Shown: one piece after another, positions 10,718 through 19,133 of the stretch
How the letters are laid out: the number at the start of each line of letters is the position of its first letter
Numbering within the stretch: position 1 is the first letter of the stretch
Source: Nemertoderma westbladi
Lineage: Eukaryota > Xenacoelomorpha > Nemertodermatida > Nemertodermatidae
Assembly: GCA_032718475.1 (NCBI GenBank)
Contig: JAUCBJ010006991.1
Span: forward strand, 1-31,430
Reading direction: 5' to 3'
DNA length: 31,430 nucleotides
Program-made: the position numbers and the translations under genes
The notes under the pieces: generated by a model
Told to the model about the DNA's origin: nothing
The model's input: the letters and a program-made list of their open reading frames with translations, nothing else
Databases searched by the model: none

Positions 10718-10968
10718 CTGATCCTTTTAGTCGCTCTTGCTACATGTTCCGTCTCCTTCCAGCTCCTATCCGTCGCATCTCCTGTTGCTGTTGGTTGAGA
10801 ACGAACACGAAATGATCTTCGCAAATTATACGGAGGGCTGTAGAGGGCCCCACTTCGGGTGAAACTCTTGTAAACATTGTCCTGCGATACTGATAGGCCT
10901 AACTGTTCATTTGTTTTGCCATTGTCATCTACCGGTACCGGTACGCCCTGACGCTGTGGCTGTATCAT
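10718..10968 (-). CDS. SUN-domain protein, first coding exon (candidate)
   Basis: ATG at 10968-10966 with a favourable AACC before it; 83 codons plus two bases to the donor ATCAG|gtagga, where the unspliced frame would hit TAG at once. The phase 2 end fits the next exon at 8168 (AG + T). The peptide carries ALYSPPYNLRRSFRVRSQ at about 41-58. The RRS.R..SQ core recalls the MSRRS.RL start of vertebrate SUN1/SUN2, which is what leads me to assign it here. The rest is hydrophilic with no membrane segment, as expected of the nucleoplasmic end. The tandem ACCGGTACCGGTA at 10930-10942 lies inside this exon and encodes VPVPV. The assignment rests on phase and motif; a further 5' exon is not excluded. 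Confidence 0.65.
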
Positions 10969-11340
10969 GGTTGCTGGTCTGATAAATCTACCGCAGCAGT
11001 TGTACCGGTACTTTCAGTTTCAGTACCGGTACTTCAGTACTTATCCTGTTTTCTGCTTATTGCATTAGGGTTGCTGTCATGTCGGTTCCCTTTATATGAA
11101 ATTTTCGTGTCTCGATAAGCAGGGCTGCAGGGGCAGGCAGGAGTTGTTGAATATTTCTTATCGCATAAAAATACTTTTTGTTTGAAAAAGGTTCTTTTTA
11201 TCACTAATATTTTTAAAATTGAGTTGATTAATCTAAATATTTTTCACTAATTTCCAGAACATTAATAAAAAAAAGTATTTTTTTTAACTAATTTTTTTGG
11301 AAAATTTGTTAAAAAAGTCTTTTTAAATTAATTTTGTTGA

Positions 11341-11375
11341 AAATTAGTTAAAAAATTATTTTTTAACTAATTTTT
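11341..11375. repeat. 16-bp perfect palindrome in AT-rich repeat block
   Basis: AAAATTAGTTAAAAAA at 11341-11356, loop TTA, TTTTTTAACTAATTTT at 11360-11375. Related TTAACTAATTTTTTT blocks recur from about 11220 to 11415. Confidence 0.8.
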
Positions 11376-11453
11376 TTCTGAAAATTTTTTATTTAACTAA
11401 TTTTTTTAACTATTTTTTTTTCAAATAAAACAGTATATATTCGATATAAAAAC

Positions 11454-11655
11454 GTAACGGAAAACACAATTTTCCACTCATTTTCTTTAGCAAAATTCAG
11501 TTATTATGCCTAGTGTGAGTTTTCCACTCGTTGGCATTTTAACACTCGCTTCGCTCGTGCCAAATTCAACTCCTGTAAAACTCAACCACTCGGACAGAAT
11601 GGTTGAATTTCGCTAAATTGAAAATAAGTGAAAAAAAGCGGTGTTTTCCGCTTAC
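11454..11655. mobile_element. Small MITE-like element with imperfect terminal inverted repeats
   Basis: The ends are GTAACGGAAAACAC at 11454 and GTGTTTTCCGCTTAC at 11641, complementary over 14 bp with one extra base. Similarity continues inward (CACTCATTTTC..TTTAGC.AAATTCA against its complement near 11610). An inner pair AAATTCAAC / GTTGAATTT and the motif ACTCGCTTCGCTCGTG lie inside. No ORF, and no clear target-site duplication, so a non-autonomous DNA element is an inference. Confidence 0.45.
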
Positions 11656-12150
11656 TTTTTTTTTATCAAATAATATTCATTTAGTTTATACTAATACTTT
11701 TTACTCAATACCTTTTCAGTCGTCTCATTAGGACTGCTGTTCGTATTCCCATGTTTTTGCTATTTGGCTTACAATGATTATTTATGTTTATATTTTGTTG
11801 AGTAACTTGAATATAGCCCAGGAAGGTACAATAATGATAGTTTTGCCGTATTAATTACGCAAAATTCATAACGCAATAGGTCCTCCCTCAGTGCTCAGTA
11901 TATGTAATAACCAGATAAAGATACTGTACTTATGTGATACATAGCCTTTACAGTTTAACACTCAGTATTCTAGGATAAGGGCTGTAGGTGTAGGGCCGTA
12001 GGATGTAGGTTGTAGCCTCCCCACTACACAGAACATGCACACACACGCAGTGATCAGTTGGTCTGAACGTCTAGTGAACACAGAAATCGAACGTCATTTG
12101 AACATCGATTGCCTGAGGTCTCTTTTACGTTCAATTATCTGTTCATATAA

Positions 12151-12868
12151 AGCCCATCGAACCCATTGGAAGCGCAAGCGATGGGAATGGCCACGTTAAT
12201 CGATGCATTAAAGACCAGGATCGAGTTACCACCCGTGGAACCATTCAAATTCGATGGAAGTAGGCCGGAAGAATACCTACAGTTTCGGCGCATGTATAGT
12301 AATGAAATATTAACAAAGAATTTGATGCAGGCGGAGTGCCTAAAGTATCTACAAGTGTATACAGGAGGCCCAGCATACGACATCGTGAGGCAATACCAGG
12401 GCATCGAGGGCAGCTTCACGACGGCATGGTGGGCGTTAGACAGGGAGTATGGGCACCGGGCCAAGATCATCCGGCAGACCCTGAGAGGTATAAAATCGGG
12501 TGGCCTACAGGATAACCCCGTTAGCATAAAGACATTCGCTAACAAAGTCGAGAAGGCGCTAATCGTGCTAAAGATGCTGGACGCGCCATACGAACTCAAC
12601 GCATCCAACAACATCACTACGATAGCGCAGGCACTACCGATTTGGCTGCGCAATAAGTGGAGGAAAATCGCTTTCTCCACTGGAGATAGGAAGGGTGCGG
12701 AACCGGGTCTAGAAGAGATGTCGAGCTTCTTAAACTATGAAGCTGAACTAATAACGGACCCAGTCTATAGTGAGGATAGCCTGGGAAAGGGACCAAAGAC
12801 CGATTACCACAGACCGAAACCAGAGCACAACGCGTTGAACGCATTGCCTAAGCTCAGACAGTCACTTC
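12151..12868 (+). pseudogene. BEL/Pao-type gag fragment (5' half, interrupted)
   Basis: Open from just after a TAA at 12148-12150; the first ATG is at 12181. The product (ELPPVEPFKFDGSRPEEYLQ, then NLMQAECLKYLQVYTGGPA, YDIVRQYQG and WWALDREYG) has the pattern of the DUF1759 gag domain of BEL/Pao retrotransposons: a P..F.G....Y..F entry, then LKYL, G.A and A...L...YG. The N-terminal part usual for these gags is missing or unrecognised. At 12868 the frame is cut by the Gypsy LTR, where it meets a stop after two codons. The frame resumes at 19134, directly after the Gypsy element and the second copy of the target site. The gag was therefore open when the Gypsy element inserted. Confidence 0.8.
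12865..12868 (+). repeat. Target-site duplication CTTC, left copy
   Basis: CTTC directly before the TG of the 5' LTR; the partner CTTC is at 19130-19133 directly after the CA of the 3' LTR. Confidence 0.8.
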
Positions 12869-13104
12869 TGTAAGGGGAATAGTGTATACCCGATTACTGC
12901 AATAATTATTTATGTAGGCCTAATGCTAATTAGTTGGTAGCCTATCGGTATTTACAATGGTGACATAAGTCTGTGATTAATGAAATTATTGTTGCTTAAT
13001 TATTATATGTATGTTTGTTATTCTTATCATATCATATTGGAGTTTAGCATCAATTGTGGTCGGTGCAGATATAACCCGGGGGAGGGCAAGAAGAACTTAT
13101 CACA
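12869..13104 (+). repeat. 5' LTR of the Gypsy element
   Basis: Begins TGTAAGGGGAATAG, ends GAACTTATCACA; identical by eye to 18894-19129. No obvious TATA box or AATAAA was picked out in it. Confidence 0.95.
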
Positions 13105-13117
13105 TGGAGGTCCCACC
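13105..13117 (+). promoter_or_regulatory. Primer-binding site of the Gypsy element
   Basis: TGGAGGTCCCACC starts at the base after the LTR. TGG complements the CCA end of a tRNA, and 13 bases could pair with a tRNA 3' end. The tRNA species is not identified. Confidence 0.7.
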
Positions 13118-13295
13118 AACTGCATCCACTGGAGAACAGCGTTTAATTTAATGGATTGGAGTTTCACAGGCTTATGATCGCCAGCCATTTCAGTTGTTGT
13201 TGTTTTTTTTGTTTAAACTGGAGAAGAGGATAACTCGTCAAAACCCACTAGACGTACGTCGTCAATATCACAAGGATATTGAAGCTGCCAAACAA

Positions 13296-16200
13296 ATGTC
13301 GAAGAAGGACGACCCGACCAAGAAGGGCCAGGGTCAAAGTCAAGGTCATGGTCAGCAACTTAACAAAGAAGATGACGCTAGTGTCGCTTCTGGTAAGGGT
13401 GAATCAACATGGGGAATGATGGAGATGTTTAAACAAATGATGTTGAATCAAGCCGAGTTGATGCAACAACAGACGACAGCAATGATGGATAGACAATACC
13501 AATTTATGCAGGAACATTCTAGAGCGATGGCTATGCAACAAAATGAGTTCTTTTCCAATTTAATGGAGAGTCATAAGGTGACTGAAGATAGTCGTTTTAG
13601 AGAACTTCAGGATATGCTATCGAATGAAAGAGACACTGCAAATGAACCAAATAGTGGTCGCCGTGACCATGGTGATGATAGTGGCCGGGGTAGTAGAGGA
13701 ACAGGTGCTCACCAGATACATCGCTGCACGAAGTTATCAGAGACCATACCACCTTTCGACCCAAAGAAGATGTCTATACAAACATGGTTTGATGATTATT
13801 ATGATCGAATTATGGATGACTCTAGGGTTCCACAGGATGAACGTAGGGATCGTTTACTGGCTAAAGTTGGTCGTTTACACACGATGTTGGAGGAAACATT
13901 AGAAGAGGATGACAGAAGTGATTATCTGTCATTGAAGAAAGCTGTTATTGATTTATTATCTGATCATAAGGAGAATACAGCTTCTAATATAGCAACATGT
14001 AAACAAGGGATCAATGAGTCTTTGCCGGAATTCGTAGAGCGATTCATGATGGCTGTTCGCCGTCGTAGGGAACAGTTCGATGGGAATGGAGAAGAGTCTA
14101 TACTACAGGATTTCTTTGCATCTAATGTTCGTTGTGAGTTGAGTGGAAGACTTCGAGGATGGCGACGATTGAATGTGCAATCAACCTGGAAAGAGTTATT
14201 TCGAAAAGCTTATGCTTTAGATATGGAGCTTTCAAATACAGTTGTCAAATCAATTGTTAGCACAAATGAAGTGGAGACAAATGCAATTAGGGGCAATTCT
14301 AAACCAATCTCAAGTAATTATTCTGACTCGAGTTCAACAAAACCGAAGATTACTTGTTTTAATTGTAGTAGAATTGGGCATATGGCCAAAGATTGTAGAA
14401 ACCCAGTAAAGTGTTATGGTTGTGGAAAATTGGGGCACCGAAAGATGGACTGTTTTAAGGAAAAATTGAAGCATAGTAGCAAATCTAATGATAATTGTCG
14501 TGAATCTACCTCTAAAGAAACTGGTTGTAGTTTAGTTCAAGTTGGCTTCGATAAATTAAATCTTACCCAAGATGATTATAGGGATGATGAAATGGTAGAT
14601 GTTAAATCCAAACTAGAGCCTATTACTTCATCTGCAGTTACAATTGAGCAGAAGAAATCATTTAATTTACAATTGAAGGGTCAATGCTTAAGACGTTGCT
14701 TTGTTTTTTCGAGTTTGGAGGGTATTCCTAAGAGAGCTTTTGTTGATACTGGGAGCGAAATATCTATAATTTCTAGTGATGTATTGGAAGAAATACAATC
14801 ATGCAGTTCAATGAAGTTTGAGTTGAGGAAACCATATTTTGAAACAAAGTCAGCTTCTGGGCATCCACTAGATATTGTGGGTTGTGTAAAAATAAAAATG
14901 TGTTTGGGTGGAGTAGAACATTTGGTAGAATTACAAGTTAATAGGAAGCCGAGTCATGAATTTCTAATTGGTCTGGATATATTAGGAGCATTTGAGTGTG
15001 GATTGAAATGGAATTTTTGCGGAGAAATGGTATTAATAGTTAATGGGCAAGACGTTGCCACAGAGACAATATCGAGACCAATGGGTGATGGATCAGTGTC
15101 TGCTGTGTGGTGTAACGAGATAGTAACTATACCACCACGAAGTCGTTTGATGATATCAGGGGAGCTCAGTTCACCATTGCCTATCTCGAATAAACAACCA
15201 TTATTATTTACTCAAGGTGTGAATGTAAATAAACGACATGGAGTTTGTGCTGCAACTGCAATTTCATATCCAGATGATCTGCAGCGTATTCCCGTACAGG
15301 TAATGAATCTGAATGAATTTCCTATAAGGATTAATAAACATACCAAGTTGGGATCAGTTGATTGCCTAAGTATTAAAAATACAGCTGATTATTCTGTTAC
15401 AGAAGATGATGAAAATATAATGTCTATGCCAGTGGGAGAGAAGTCTCGTAAAACCTGGTCTAGAGGTGAGTTTATATCTCGATTACATATTGAGGAGGAT
15501 GAGTACAGTGATGAGTCAATGAAAGATAAATTAACTGATGTTCTTTATAAACACCGCGATGTTTTTGCTCAACATGAGTTAGATTTGGGATTGGTGAAAG
15601 GGGTGCAACATCACATAAATACGGGAGATGCTAGTCCAATCAAGGTTCGGGGACATAGGGTTCCAAGGTCGCAGTGGCCTGTAGTTGAAGAACATGTAAA
15701 ATCTATGCTAGAGAAGGATGTCATAGAGCATTCAGAGAGTCCTTGGCAATTTCGTCCAGTCTTTGCCTTGAAAAAAGGGGGTGAGCTGAGGTTCTGCATT
15801 GATTTTCGACCACTAAATGCAGTGACGCATAAAGATGCATATCCTTTGCCATCTATTCAAGAATTAATTGACTGTATTGGTCCACAACCTACAGACACAA
15901 AACGTTTATATTGTTCTTTATTAGATACATATTCAGCTTATTGGACTGTTGAGATTGCGTCGGAGGATCGTTGTAAAACTGCATTTGGTACACATTTGGG
16001 ATTGTATCAGTTTAAACGCATGCCATATGGGCTATGTAATGCACCACCTACATTTCAAAGAATGATGGATATGACTCTTTCTGGTTTGCAATATATCATA
16101 TGTTTAGTTTACCTGGATGATATATTGGTGTTCGCATTTAGTGCATTGGAGCACATACAGAGATTAGATATAATCTTGGAGGCTTTGGGTAAAGTTGGAA

Positions 16201-18557
16201 TTAAGTTGAAGATTTCAAAATGTAAATTTTCAATGCCGAGTATAGTATATTTGGGTCATGTTATTGATGTAAATGGACGATACCCAGATCCAGAGAAAGT
16301 TAGTCAGCTGTTGAATATTAAACCTTTAACAAGTAAGAAGGAGATTAGGATGTTTACTGGTTTGGCATCCTATTATAGAATCTATATACCACATTGTGCA
16401 AACAGAATGAAAGCACTGACATCGTTGATGAAGGATAACATACGGTTTACTTGGGGAGAGGAGCAACAAGCTGCGATGGACGATATTAAACAAGCTTTAT
16501 CAAATCCACCATGCCTTGCACATGCGGATTTTAATGCCGACTTTCTGTTACATACTGATGCTTCTCGGAGTGGGTTGGGAGCTGTGTTAGCTCAAGTTAA
16601 TGATAGTAGTCGTGTACAACCTGTGGCTTATGCTTCTCGTACTCTACAAGGGAGTGAACATAATTATTCTATAAGTGATCTTGAATGTCTTGGAGTTGTG
16701 TGGGCAATTAAACATTTTCGACCTTACCTATATGGGAGAAAGTTTACAGTTTATACCGATCATTCTGCACTTACCAGTTTATTAACTGCCAAACAGTTGG
16801 AGGGTCGTTTAGCTCGATGGGCACTTTGGTTGAGTCAATTCAACTGTGAAATTCGATATAGACCTGGAATAAAAAATAGAGATGCAGATGCATTGAGTCG
16901 ACTAGTCCCTTTGTGTTGTTCGGAGAAGGAAAATGGTAACTGTCCATTGGATAAAGTTGTGTCTTCAGTTGAGGTATCAGAGATTGTTATTGAAGATGAA
17001 GTTGATGTTCATTCATTCAAAGTAGATATATCTGTAAAACAACGAAATGATAATAAACTCAAGTGTATAATCGATTATTTAGAAGATGGTACTTTACCAA
17101 TAAAATTGAAAGCAGCTAGAAGAATTGTTTTGGAGGCAACTAATTATGAACTTAGTAACGGAGTTCTTTATTATAGATTTAAGTCTAAAGATAGTCATAA
17201 AATTCGACTGTTAACTGTAGTTCCAGAATCCTTACGAGGTGATATTTTACATGCATACCATGGTGATAACTCGTCTGGTCATTTTGCAACTTCTAAAGTG
17301 TATGAATCGCTACTGAAATTTTATTACTGGCCTGGTATGTATAGTGAGGTGAATAACCATTATAAGTCTTGTTCCAAGTGTGCTACTACTCGTAACCTAC
17401 GAACAAGACATGAATTGGAATCAATAGAAGTGGAGAGACCCTTTGAAAGGGTTGGGGTCGACTTAATGGGGGCTTTTGTACCCACCGATAATTGTAATAC
17501 CTACATTGCTATCTTTATAGACTATCTAACAAAGTATGCAGAGTTTGTTCCTTTGTGTGACGGCAGCGCTAAGTCGACAGCGGATGCGTTTATGCACCGG
17601 ATTGTGCTACGGTATGGTGCGCCTGAAATATTATTATCCGACCAGGGTCCGAATTTCAGATCAAAGCTGGTTGAGGAAATTGCGCAACGTTGTTTAACAA
17701 GGAAGGTTTTTACGGTACCTTACCATCCACAGTCAGATGGGCTGGCTGAGCGGACGATACAAACTATGACTAGACTTTTGCGTTCTCTAACTGACCATAA
17801 ATCAAGGGATTGGGATGTAGTATTACCCATTGCGCAATTTGCATACAATTTAACTGTTCATTCGTCCACTGGGCAAACACCTTTTTATTGTTTGCATGGT
17901 TTTGAGGCCAGGCGCCCAGCAGATAATTTTATTTTACCTGAAGGTGAAAAATTTACACCAGATTTAAGAGCAAAATTAATTGGAGAGCAAATGTCATCAG
18001 TATGGCATTTGGCTAGAAAGTGTATTGCGAAATCACAAATTACTCAGAAACGTAATTTTGACCGAAAAGTTAAGGATCAGGTCATAACAGAGGGTGATAT
18101 TGTTTGGGCCAAAAATCATTCCATTAATCCTGGTACTGATCGTAAATTGGCACCAAAGTTTGTGGGTCCTTTTCGTGTTACTCACATTGATAATAAAAAT
18201 GTTACTATTACGCATATAAATGGTTTATGTGATAATAAAACTAGAGTTATTAGTAGGGATGATGTGCGTCTTAGAGTAGGACCGTACTTACCGTCATTGC
18301 CTACCAATATTCCTGTGAGTGGTCGCAGTGTTAAACCAATTTTAGGCCGTGACATTGATCGTACTCATAAACCCATAACCGATCACGGTGTAGATGAATC
18401 AGAAATTTACCCTTGCCCGATTTGTGGCATTCCATGGTTTATAGAAGGTCCATCAATGATAAGTTGTGACCGTTGTTTTGATTGGTTCCATTTTCATTGT
18501 GTCGGTATTATTGATGAACCTGCGGAAGAAACATGGTACTGTAGTGATTGTAAATAA
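13296..18557 (+). CDS. Gypsy gag-pol polyprotein with C-terminal PHD finger
   Basis: First ATG of the frame at 13296 (the frame is open but ATG-less back to about 13194), stop TAA at 18555-18557; 1,753 residues, gag and pol in one frame with no frameshift. Positions: Met/Gln-rich gag helix about 45-105; two CCHC zinc knuckles at 354-367 (CFNCSRIGHMAKDC) and 373-386 (CYGCGKLGHRKMDC); aspartic protease DTGS at 484-487; RT YLDD at 939-942; RNase H first acidic residue in TDAS near 1088; integrase HHCC zinc site about 1319-1366; DDE residues Asp1389, Asp1449 and Glu1485, the last two 35 residues apart. The end (1707-1752) has CPIC, CDRC, H..C and CSDC in C4HC3 spacing, a PHD finger, where chromoviruses carry a chromodomain. 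All catalytic motifs look intact. It copies the element through RNA and integrates the cDNA; the PHD finger may guide integration to marked histones (inference). Confidence 0.95.
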   Translation: MSKKDDPTKKGQGQSQGHGQQLNKEDDASVASGKGESTWGMMEMFKQMMLNQAELMQQQTTAMMDRQYQFMQEHSRAMAMQQNEFFSNLMESHKVTEDSRFRELQDMLSNERDTANEPNSGRRDHGDDSGRGSRGTGAHQIHRCTKLSETIPPFDPKKMSIQTWFDDYYDRIMDDSRVPQDERRDRLLAKVGRLHTMLEETLEEDDRSDYLSLKKAVIDLLSDHKENTASNIATCKQGINESLPEFVERFMMAVRRRREQFDGNGEESILQDFFASNVRCELSGRLRGWRRLNVQSTWKELFRKAYALDMELSNTVVKSIVSTNEVETNAIRGNSKPISSNYSDSSSTKPKITCFNCSRIGHMAKDCRNPVKCYGCGKLGHRKMDCFKEKLKHSSKSNDNCRESTSKETGCSLVQVGFDKLNLTQDDYRDDEMVDVKSKLEPITSSAVTIEQKKSFNLQLKGQCLRRCFVFSSLEGIPKRAFVDTGSEISIISSDVLEEIQSCSSMKFELRKPYFETKSASGHPLDIVGCVKIKMCLGGVEHLVELQVNRKPSHEFLIGLDILGAFECGLKWNFCGEMVLIVNGQDVATETISRPMGDGSVSAVWCNEIVTIPPRSRLMISGELSSPLPISNKQPLLFTQGVNVNKRHGVCAATAISYPDDLQRIPVQVMNLNEFPIRINKHTKLGSVDCLSIKNTADYSVTEDDENIMSMPVGEKSRKTWSRGEFISRLHIEEDEYSDESMKDKLTDVLYKHRDVFAQHELDLGLVKGVQHHINTGDASPIKVRGHRVPRSQWPVVEEHVKSMLEKDVIEHSESPWQFRPVFALKKGGELRFCIDFRPLNAVTHKDAYPLPSIQELIDCIGPQPTDTKRLYCSLLDTYSAYWTVEIASEDRCKTAFGTHLGLYQFKRMPYGLCNAPPTFQRMMDMTLSGLQYIICLVYLDDILVFAFSALEHIQRLDIILEALGKVGIKLKISKCKFSMPSIVYLGHVIDVNGRYPDPEKVSQLLNIKPLTSKKEIRMFTGLASYYRIYIPHCANRMKALTSLMKDNIRFTWGEEQQAAMDDIKQALSNPPCLAHADFNADFLLHTDASRSGLGAVLAQVNDSSRVQPVAYASRTLQGSEHNYSISDLECLGVVWAIKHFRPYLYGRKFTVYTDHSALTSLLTAKQLEGRLARWALWLSQFNCEIRYRPGIKNRDADALSRLVPLCCSEKENGNCPLDKVVSSVEVSEIVIEDEVDVHSFKVDISVKQRNDNKLKCIIDYLEDGTLPIKLKAARRIVLEATNYELSNGVLYYRFKSKDSHKIRLLTVVPESLRGDILHAYHGDNSSGHFATSKVYESLLKFYYWPGMYSEVNNHYKSCSKCATTRNLRTRHELESIEVERPFERVGVDLMGAFVPTDNCNTYIAIFIDYLTKYAEFVPLCDGSAKSTADAFMHRIVLRYGAPEILLSDQGPNFRSKLVEEIAQRCLTRKVFTVPYHPQSDGLAERTIQTMTRLLRSLTDHKSRDWDVVLPIAQFAYNLTVHSSTGQTPFYCLHGFEARRPADNFILPEGEKFTPDLRAKLIGEQMSSVWHLARKCIAKSQITQKRNFDRKVKDQVITEGDIVWAKNHSINPGTDRKLAPKFVGPFRVTHIDNKNVTITHINGLCDNKTRVISRDDVRLRVGPYLPSLPTNIPVSGRSVKPILGRDIDRTHKPITDHGVDESEIYPCPICGIPWFIEGPSMISCDRCFDWFHFHCVGIIDEPAEETWYCSDCK

Positions 18558-18893
18558 AAATAAAGGAAACAAGTTGATTATTGTTTACATTACAGTATAC
18601 AGTATGTTGTAAGTTGATTATTGTTTACATTACAGTATACAGTATGTTGTAAGTTGATTATTGTTGACATTACATTATACAGTATGTAGTAAGTTGATTA
18701 TTTGTTTATGGTATAAAATGAAAGTTTATTAATTTAAAGTTAAGAAATTTTGTTATATGAAAGAGTATAGTTTTATGATTGATTCATATTACCATTGTTA
18801 TCAGTTGTTTAATCAGTTGTGTAATTTTAAACTGAAAGTAAATTTTATTTGTAAATGTAAAGATCGAGCCGATCTTTTGCCTGTGAGGGAGGA
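18558..18893 (+). other. 3' UTR of the Gypsy element with tandem repeat, hairpin and purine tract
   Basis: Three and a third copies of a 40-bp unit (AAGTTGATTATTG...GTATGTTGT) at about 18573-18710; the third copy differs by a few bases. A perfect 8-bp hairpin AAAGATCG-AGC-CGATCTTT lies at 18859-18877. GAGGGAGGA at 18885-18893, directly before the 3' LTR, is the polypurine tract that primes plus-strand synthesis. Confidence 0.8.
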
Positions 18894-19129
18894 TGTAAGG
18901 GGAATAGTGTATACCCGATTACTGCAATAATTATTTATGTAGGCCTAATGCTAATTAGTTGGTAGCCTATCGGTATTTACAATGGTGACATAAGTCTGTG
19001 ATTAATGAAATTATTGTTGCTTAATTATTATATGTATGTTTGTTATTCTTATCATATCATATTGGAGTTTAGCATCAATTGTGGTCGGTGCAGATATAAC
19101 CCGGGGGAGGGCAAGAAGAACTTATCACA
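18894..19129 (+). repeat. 3' LTR of the Gypsy element
   Basis: 236 bp, same start and end and no differences seen against 12869-13104. Confidence 0.95.
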
Positions 19130-19133
19130 CTTC
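19130..19133 (+). repeat. Target-site duplication CTTC, right copy
   Basis: Partner of 12865-12868. Confidence 0.8.

Larger units (their letters stand above)
10969..12150. other. Intergenic region upstream of the SUN gene
   Basis: No gene seen. The SUN promoter should lie at the left end. Next comes an AT-rich block with T/A-run palindromes (about 11160-11425), a small inverted-repeat element (about 11454-11655) and about 500 bases of unremarkable sequence before the BEL/Pao-like ORF. Confidence 0.5.
12869..19129 (+). mobile_element. Complete Ty3/Gypsy LTR retrotransposon
   Basis: 6,261 bp from TG to CA with two 236-bp LTRs that look identical base for base, a 4-bp target duplication (CTTC), a primer-binding site touching the 5' LTR, a purine tract touching the 3' LTR and one uninterrupted gag-pol ORF. 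Domain order is gag, protease, RT, RNase H, integrase, which is the Ty3/Gypsy (Metaviridae) order. Identical LTRs and an open frame indicate a recent insertion that may still be competent. It sits inside the gag of an older BEL/Pao-type element. Confidence 0.95.

Noticed and set aside
11900-12150. A 5' LTR matching the candidate LTR at 24866
   Set aside because: I looked for TGTTAGCG and the hairpin sequences upstream of the BEL gag and found none, so I cannot claim one element spans 12151-25433.
12980-13177. 65-codon ORF across the end of the 5' LTR
   Set aside because: It crosses the LTR and primer-binding site; its first half is repeated in the 3' LTR and it has no domain.
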